The notes under the pieces are model-generated. The model was not told where the DNA came from. It searched no databases and saw nothing but the letters and a program-made list of their open reading frames with translations. Shown here in pieces: positions 58,311 to 64,000 of a stretch of 64,000 nucleotides of DNA (its first letter is position 1; the number at the start of each line of letters is the position of its first letter). A program made the position numbers and the translations under genes. Source of the DNA: Halichondria panicea (taxonomy: Eukaryota; Porifera; Demospongiae; Suberitida; Halichondriidae); NCBI RefSeq assembly GCF_963675165.1, contig NC_087385.1:966001-1030000 (forward strand), written 5' to 3'.

Positions 58311-61300
58311 ATGGCTACTAGAGCACAGTTTTCTTCACTCATTGTTTTGCTCTCTCTGGTTCTGACCTCCCCCACTAACTGCTGGACCAATGGGGTGACA
58401 GTCGAGTATTGGGTGAGACCAGACACAATGTCAGAGTGCCCCCACTCCATACCACAACACCAGTGTGTCACTATAACAGATCTGGTGACTAACTCCACAG
58501 ACACAAGCATCAATGGTGGTATGAGTATCAATGTATTCTTCATAGCTGGGACTCATGTTCCAAAAACAAGCGGTTGGGTTGTTGTTGGAAATCCTTACTT
58601 AGATCAGAAAGTATCAGCAAATTTCACAGCAATTTCAAATGGACAAAACCAACAAAATGCTATAATTGATTGTGAGTCAGGTCACCCAATTAGCTTTGTG
58701 TTTCTTCAACTTCTATCATTAACGAAGAAAAGCATCGATCTACAAAATTGTGGTTTTAAATTATCGTTCAAGAAACAATATAAAGACCCATACTCTCTGA
58801 ATGAAACCATATCATCAGTAGTAGTCATGAACGTACCCGAGCTGGTAATTGCTAACATCAATATCACTAGCAGCAGAGGAGCTGGTATGATCATTATTCT
58901 TTCAGGCTCCTACGATAGTAACATGATAACGCTAAATGATATAGTTATACACGGTAGCATTCCCACTGGAAATAATAAGTTCGGAGGCAACTTGCACCTA
59001 ATGATGTCACAACGAAAAACACTTAGAAAAACCACAACTATCTCAATAACAAATTCTACATTTTCGAATGGAATTGGTAGGTGCTACACGACACTTGAGT
59101 GCCCCTCTGGTGGACTAACACTTTCTTCGACAGGAGAGAGCCTGCCTGATGTAAGTATATTGATAAACAGGTGCACATTTATAGGCAATAAAGCTGCAAT
59201 TGGGGGTGGTATCAGTTTATTCATGCAACCATATCATAGACGGCCAAACTTATCGAGAGAGAACACTAGCATTTATATCACCAAGTCAATGTTTTTAAAG
59301 AATACAGCCAGCCGTAGTGGTGGTGGCATTTCAATAGATACTCACGGAATAAATTTGACTATATCTGAAACAATGTTCAGACATAACGCAGCTGGATTTG
59401 GTGGTGGTGCAACAAGCACTAGATATTATATAGAATTATCTTTTGACAAATGCACTTTCATAGGCAATGAAGCTAGACGTGGAGGAGCTATCAATTCAAT
59501 CCAGGACTTTCTAAATATCAATAATTGCACATTTATACACAACACATGTACAGCTACAATAAATACAGCTAGAATACATACTGGTACAATTCGTGTCATA
59601 AACGGATTCTCTCTATTCATTCAAGATGTAGAAATTACCGGCAATGATTGTAGAGGTCTTTACGTTATTGGAGTAGGACTAAAACTGTCTGGAACCAACA
59701 TAATTAACAGTAACCATGCTTGGCAGTCAGATGGCGGGGCTATACTGTTTCAATGTTCAGCTTCAACTTATACTGCAACTTTTGTCGAATTTGATACACA
59801 ATCACCCACTACCCTCAGTATAATCAACAATACAGCAGACGGTTATGGTGGTGGTATTGCCATTCGTCATAATTGTAGGGGAAATGCATACAAACCTTGT
59901 TTTTTTATAAATGAACCAAATGATAAAATAACAATTAGTATGAAACACAACACAGCAACGAAAGGAGGTGATGCAATTTATGGAGGCAATCTAGAAAACT
60001 GTAATTTGTGGGACATTTTTGATATCACAGAGAGAAATACATCATCAGCTGTTTCCTCTCCACCAAACAAAGTGTGTATTTGCTCTGATGACTTCCCACA
60101 GAAACACACTTGTTCACACTCCATGCAACTAGACACTTATCCAGGACAGAGGTTCCAAGTTCCACTAGTGTGTGTGGGACAGTACAACTATTCCTCCTCT
60201 TGCAAAGTACAAGCACATTTAGAAAAAACAAGCATCGCAGATATTGCTGATGAGACAATCCTTCAAAACATTGCCCTAGAATGCAAGCAACTGTACTACT
60301 CAATAGAAACTCAACAAACAAAATATACTGAAAGACTGAGTCTAAAAATAGTCAAAGAACAAGACTCTAATATTAATTTCAAATGGAGCAACCAAAAAAT
60401 ACAAACAGTAATTGAGATTAGAATTAAACCATGTCCACCTGGTTTTACACAAAACGATAACGGCAGAAAATGTATCTGCACAAATTATCTAGCACTTGAA
60501 GGAATCACATGCAACATTGACGATGAGCGACTGTACAAGACGTCCTCCATGTGGGTCGGCAACTATTCAGGGGACGTTGTTGTGCATCAAGTCTGTCCAT
60601 TCGATTACTGTAAGAGCAACTTCACCAAAGTCGATCCTTTCAACCAGCAAGAGCAGTGTGACTTTAATCGCAGTGATGTATTGTGTGGAGCTTGTCGACC
60701 TGGGCTCAGTCTAGCCCTGGGTACATCGCAGTGTAAAGAGTGCTTTAATACCAACCTTCTCTTATTGATACCATTTGCACTGGCAGGAGTTGTCTTGGTT
60801 GTTTTTTTATTCATATGTAACCTCACTGTTTCCACGGGAACTATCAACAGCCTTATCTTCTATGCCAACATCGTACGAGCCACACAAACTGCTTTCTTTC
60901 CAGTCAGCACCGATAATAAATTTGTGAGTATTCTCTCTGTCTTTGTTGCCTGGTTTAACCTTGACCTGGGCATAGACACATGTTTTGTGAATGGACTCAA
61001 CACATACTATCGTACATGGCTACAATTTATATTTCCTTTGTACATTTGGACAATAGTAGGCCTGCTAATCTTAATCAGCCGCTACTCTATCAAAGTATCT
61101 AAATGTACGGGCTCAAACACAGTATCAGTTCTAGCTACACTCTTCCTACTATCGTATGCTAAACTATTGAGGACTACTTTCGATACCTTTTCATTGACCA
61201 CCCTCACAGACGTCAACGGTGGTACGCCCACTACCCGATGGCTGCTCGATGGCCGCTACATATTCCTCAAGTGGCCCCACAGCTTGCTCTTTGCAGCTGG

Positions 61301-61973
61301 CCTGTTCATATTATTAGCACACATACTGCCGTTCACTATCCTGTTATTAACGGCACCTGTTCTGCAGCGATACACACACTACAAGTTACTACGATGGGTC
61401 AACAAGTTAAAGCCTCTACTAGACGCTTATCAAGGTCTTTACAGAGTCAAGTCTCGCTATTGGACTGGACTACTACTGCTAGCTAGGCTCGTTATACTAA
61501 CAGCTGTGTCTTTAAACGTGTCCGGAAAGCAAGCTGTCAATTTACTAGTGATAATCACAGTACTGTCTATTTTAATAGTGACACTGGTTGTATTCGGAAT
61601 AGCAAAGCTCTATAGAAGTAAACTATCAAACTTCCTGGAACTATTCTTTCTGGCAAATCTTCTGCTACTAACTGCCGCATCACTGTTTCTACAGTCAAAC
61701 CAGACTGATAAAATCAGCGGACAAAGTATAACAATCTGCTGTATGGTGGGTAGTGCATTTGCTATGTGTGGCCTTATCTTAGCCTATCACTGCTACGTTG
61801 TATGTCAGAGAATAGAAGCCATCAAGCGGCTAACATCAAGAGTTGTTTCATCTCTAAAAGGGCCTCGGAATCGAGCACTAACTAACGATGACATCATCAG
61901 TGACCCCCAACATAGCACACCCCCCACAGTCACAGAGGTTGGTTTGAGGGAACTGTTACTAGAGTATAGCTAA
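58311..61973 (+). CDS. Receptor-like protein, beta-helix ectodomain with about ten TM segments (copy B)
   Basis: Single exon, 1220 aa. Residues 1-25 are a signal peptide (FSSLIVLLSLVLTSPTNC). Residues about 30-560 are Asn/Ser-rich with repeated F-x-x-N and G-G-(A/G)-I steps (CTFIGNEARRGGAINS, MFRHNAAGFGGGA), the pattern of PMP-type parallel beta-helices, with many N-x-S/T sites. About 600-810 is Cys-rich: VCICSDDF, CPPGFTQND, VCPFDYCKSNF and DVLCGACRPGLSLALG. Hydrophobic segments follow at roughly 814-838, 845-862, 868-890, 902-926, 936-955, 988-1015, 1048-1070, 1075-1100, 1107-1127 and 1140-1165. The cytosolic tail of about 50 residues ends PPTVTEVGLRELLLEYS. I know of no assigned function. 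A large ligand-binding ectodomain on a multipass membrane unit suggests a surface receptor or adhesion/recognition protein. It is the only open copy in the window. Confidence 0.9.
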   Translation: MATRAQFSSLIVLLSLVLTSPTNCWTNGVTVEYWVRPDTMSECPHSIPQHQCVTITDLVTNSTDTSINGGMSINVFFIAGTHVPKTSGWVVVGNPYLDQKVSANFTAISNGQNQQNAIIDCESGHPISFVFLQLLSLTKKSIDLQNCGFKLSFKKQYKDPYSLNETISSVVVMNVPELVIANINITSSRGAGMIIILSGSYDSNMITLNDIVIHGSIPTGNNKFGGNLHLMMSQRKTLRKTTTISITNSTFSNGIGRCYTTLECPSGGLTLSSTGESLPDVSILINRCTFIGNKAAIGGGISLFMQPYHRRPNLSRENTSIYITKSMFLKNTASRSGGGISIDTHGINLTISETMFRHNAAGFGGGATSTRYYIELSFDKCTFIGNEARRGGAINSIQDFLNINNCTFIHNTCTATINTARIHTGTIRVINGFSLFIQDVEITGNDCRGLYVIGVGLKLSGTNIINSNHAWQSDGGAILFQCSASTYTATFVEFDTQSPTTLSIINNTADGYGGGIAIRHNCRGNAYKPCFFINEPNDKITISMKHNTATKGGDAIYGGNLENCNLWDIFDITERNTSSAVSSPPNKVCICSDDFPQKHTCSHSMQLDTYPGQRFQVPLVCVGQYNYSSSCKVQAHLEKTSIADIADETILQNIALECKQLYYSIETQQTKYTERLSLKIVKEQDSNINFKWSNQKIQTVIEIRIKPCPPGFTQNDNGRKCICTNYLALEGITCNIDDERLYKTSSMWVGNYSGDVVVHQVCPFDYCKSNFTKVDPFNQQEQCDFNRSDVLCGACRPGLSLALGTSQCKECFNTNLLLLIPFALAGVVLVVFLFICNLTVSTGTINSLIFYANIVRATQTAFFPVSTDNKFVSILSVFVAWFNLDLGIDTCFVNGLNTYYRTWLQFIFPLYIWTIVGLLILISRYSIKVSKCTGSNTVSVLATLFLLSYAKLLRTTFDTFSLTTLTDVNGGTPTTRWLLDGRYIFLKWPHSLLFAAGLFILLAHILPFTILLLTAPVLQRYTHYKLLRWVNKLKPLLDAYQGLYRVKSRYWTGLLLLARLVILTAVSLNVSGKQAVNLLVIITVLSILIVTLVVFGIAKLYRSKLSNFLELFFLANLLLLTAASLFLQSNQTDKISGQSITICCMVGSAFAMCGLILAYHCYVVCQRIEAIKRLTSRVVSSLKGPRNRALTNDDIISDPQHSTPPTVTEVGLRELLLEYS

Positions 61974-62751
61974 TCATTGACTCACAAACATTGCAAACAC
62001 ACTTAAATTAGCTAGTTCATTTAGTCGAAACAATTATATTTCAAGTTTTATTAGGAAACAAGTAAAAATAGATAATATATATAACCCTCACAATTGTCAA
62101 TGCATGCATGCACACCTAGACTGAGTACAAGGGTACAGCACAACGATACCTATACATCACAAGGATGCCTTACAGAGTACAAGGGGAGGTACAAGGACCT
62201 TCTGACGCAACGTACAACGCAATAATTATGAGTTCAGCTAGACTACCTTATTTTGTGAGAAATTGTCTGAGCTTGAAAACTTAATTTGGAGACACTAATA
62301 GGTGCTAGATATAAAGGGGACAAATGGAGTAGATCTATTATACAAAAGAGCAAGCTGAAGCCTTGTTTCTCATTTGGTAACATACACTTCTCATTGTAAC
62401 GGGGATTTTGTAGTTGATATCATATCCCTTAATAGAGCCACAAAGACTACAATCGTATCAATACGTGTTGGGGTATGAACATACGTGGAAACATAGGTTG
62501 TTGAATTTGTGTATGATACGCAGCTGTAGAAAATATCAAATGCAGCTGCAAAGCAAAAAGATGAGGCAACGATAAACAGTACAGTGTTAGATATAAAAAC
62601 CAACACTAAAAACAGCTTCGGAAGGTTAACAAACATCAGCTACAAGGGATTATAGTTTCAGTTACATATAAAAGAATCACAGAGACAATCGTCTGCTATA
62701 GCTGGCAACTGAATAAGAAGGTATAAGGAGTTGCACATTTGTAGTTACTTG
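61974..62751. other. Spacer between copies B and C
   Basis: It does not carry the 3' flank unit seen after copy A. A minus-strand open frame (62391-62636, hydrophobic, about 80 aa) is present but has no recognisable homology or splice context. Confidence 0.4.
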
Positions 62752-63266
62752 ATGCATGCTACGCTAACACAGATGCTTCTCTTCATTCTGCTCTCTCTGG
62801 CTCTGACCTCCCCCGCTAACTGCTGGACCAATGGGATGACAGTTGAGTATTGGGTGAGACCAGACACAATGTCAGAGTGCCCCCCACTCCATACCACAAC
62901 ACCAGTGTGTCACTATAACAGATCTGGTGACTAACTCCACAGACACAAGCATCAATGGTGGTATGAGTATATCAATGTATTCTTCATAGCTGGGACTCAT
63001 GTTCCAAAAACGAGCGGTTGGATTATTGTCGGAAATCCTTACTTAGATCAGAAAGTATCTGCAAATTTTACAACAATTTCAGATGGACAAAACCAACAAA
63101 ATGCTATAATTGATTGTGAGTCAGGTCACCCAATTAGCTTTGTGTTTCTTCAACGTCTAGCTTTAACTTTGAAGAAAAACATCGAGCTACAAAACTGTGG
63201 TTTTAAACTATCTTTCAAGGAACAATTTAAAGACCCATACTCTCTGAATGAAACCATATATATTAT
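62752..63266 (+). pseudogene. Receptor-like family, copy C (5' fragment)
   Basis: Starts MHATLTQMLLFILLSLALTS, then follows copy B. One extra C in the run before CACTCC (near 62886) shifts the frame and leads to a stop at about 62932-62934. A two-base insertion near 62972 restores the original frame, which then runs through SGHPISFVFLQ and LNETIY to the foldback element at 63267. Nothing after the element matches copy B. The signal-peptide region differs more from A and B than the body does, and the 5' flank lacks the conserved block. Confidence 0.85.
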
Positions 63267-63778
63267 CCGACTAGAAAAACATTTGCAATGTGAAAAATTG
63301 CTAGGATTGGCCAGGGGAACCACAAAAAAGTGTGGAAACAAGAAATCCGACGAGAGCATAACTCCAATCCGTTACAACGTCAATCACATGTACCAATAAT
63401 TATAATATAAATACGCAATTTTACTGGTGGGGTGATGACCAATCCTTTTATTATACATCCATTTTAGAATGTGCGCATATAATTATGATGATTTGTGATG
63501 AATTGATGTTCCTAATACATGCAGTATTGAGAACAGGTATACACACAGTCCATCCATGCGTAGTAACATGCACGGACCGTACTGGTGACCTAATATGGTG
63601 GATGGAAGCTGGTAGAGATGGACCTGGAACACAGTCTATATACTATGTATTGTACATGTTCATGACGTTGTAACGGATTGGAGTTATGCTCTCGTCGGAT
63701 TTCTTGTTTCCACGCTTTTTTGTGGTTCCCCTGGCCAATCCTAGCAATTTTTCACATTGCAAATGTTTTTCTAGTCGG
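63267..63778. mobile_element. Foldback element ending copy C
   Basis: Arms of about 120-130 bp differ at only one or two positions: CCGACTAGAAAAACATTTGC at the left, its mirror at the right, followed inward by GTGAAAAATTGCTAGGATTG, GTGGAAACAAGAAATCCGAC and TCCAATCCGTTACAACGTCA. The nearly identical arms suggest recent origin. No clear target duplication. A short related piece (AAAATTGCTAGGATTGGCC) sits near 42262 in a PLC-gamma intron. Confidence 0.85.
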
Positions 63779-64000
63779 ATTCCCTTTCTTTTTCAATACA
63801 AGTGGAACGTCAAGAGGCAGTACAGAAGTTCAAGAAGAGAAGACAGGACTAATCAGATATCTTCTCGAATATCTCTGGACTAATAATTATACTGAGTAAT
63901 ATTGCTTGATATTATGTTGAATTTGTGAATCAGTATTAAATGACAGCCATTTTAAGAGCATGATATATATAGCCAGTGCATATAGCATGCTTGTCAGAGA
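63779..64000. other. Sequence after the foldback element
   Basis: An open frame ending at about 63899 (TSGTSRGSTEVQEEKTGL then IRYLLEYLWTNNYTE) starts inside the element arm. It does not match the array and I cannot assign it. Confidence 0.3.

Noticed and set aside
58311-61973. Bacterial (chlamydial) origin or contamination suggested by PMP-type repeats
   Set aside because: The gene has a multipass membrane unit unlike autotransporters, N-glycosylation-rich ectodomain, AT content like its neighbours, and sits in an array with eukaryotic elements and a CPSF1-like exon on the same contig. The beta-helix repeat is degenerate and can arise convergently.
61920-61973. LRELL near the C-terminus as an LxxLL or acidic dileucine motif
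   Set aside because: It fits the letter pattern, but the acidic residue at the needed position is Asp in copy A and Gly in copy B, so functional conservation is not supported.
62391-62636. Hydrophobic minus-strand frame between copies B and C
   Set aside because: No homology, splice context or repeat copy; could be chance in AT-rich DNA.
1-64000. tRNA, rRNA or other structured RNA genes
   Set aside because: I looked for tRNA-like boxes and found none that I could support by eye; a covariance-model scan would be needed to exclude them.

Overview
The window looks like animal nuclear DNA from an early-branching, compact genome; a demosponge is my best inference. Genes are split by many short GT-AG introns, intergenic gaps are small, AT-rich ATAATTAT-type tracts and CA/TG dinucleotide repeats are everywhere, and the gene content is metazoan (Dok-like PTB adaptor, I-BAR protein, PLC-gamma, heparan-sulfate 6-O-sulfotransferase). 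The species call is inference; exon structures were read by hand from splice sites and reading phase.

Positions 1-49.5 kb hold thirteen ordinary genes. In order: a Dok-like adaptor (-, cut by the window start), a DHHC palmitoyltransferase (-), TBC1D20 (+), VPS35 (-), a C20orf96-like coiled-coil protein (+), an unrecognised basic/Ser-rich protein (-), NDUFS6 (+), a single-exon HS6ST (+), TMEM18 (-), an MTSS/MIM-type I-BAR protein (+), a full-length PLC-gamma (-) and RPL14 (+), then a doubtful two-piece minus-strand segment at 50.4-50.7 kb. Five gene pairs are divergent, four of them from 190-330 bp head-to-head gaps, and several pairs converge tightly. Introns carry CA/TG microsatellites placed against splice sites, minisatellites and small foldback/MITE elements.

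Positions 50.7-64 kb are different: a same-strand, repeat-built array of an intronless receptor-like gene family. One copy (B, 58311-61973, 1220 aa) is open. It has a signal peptide, a long parallel-beta-helix-like ectodomain with PMP-type FxxN/GGA(I) repeats, a Cys-rich stalk and about ten hydrophobic segments. Copy A (51552-55763) is broken three ways: a MULE-like MITE insertion with a 9-bp target duplication, a small frameshift, and an exact in-place 184-bp inversion inside the membrane domain. Copy C (62752-63266) is a 5' fragment ending at a foldback element. Between them lie relic tails, duplicated 3' flanks, four copies of a promoter-proximal block, and two damaged copies of a CPSF1-like exon. 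This array is the most novel part of the window: a candidate lineage-specific family of cell-surface proteins under birth-and-death evolution.
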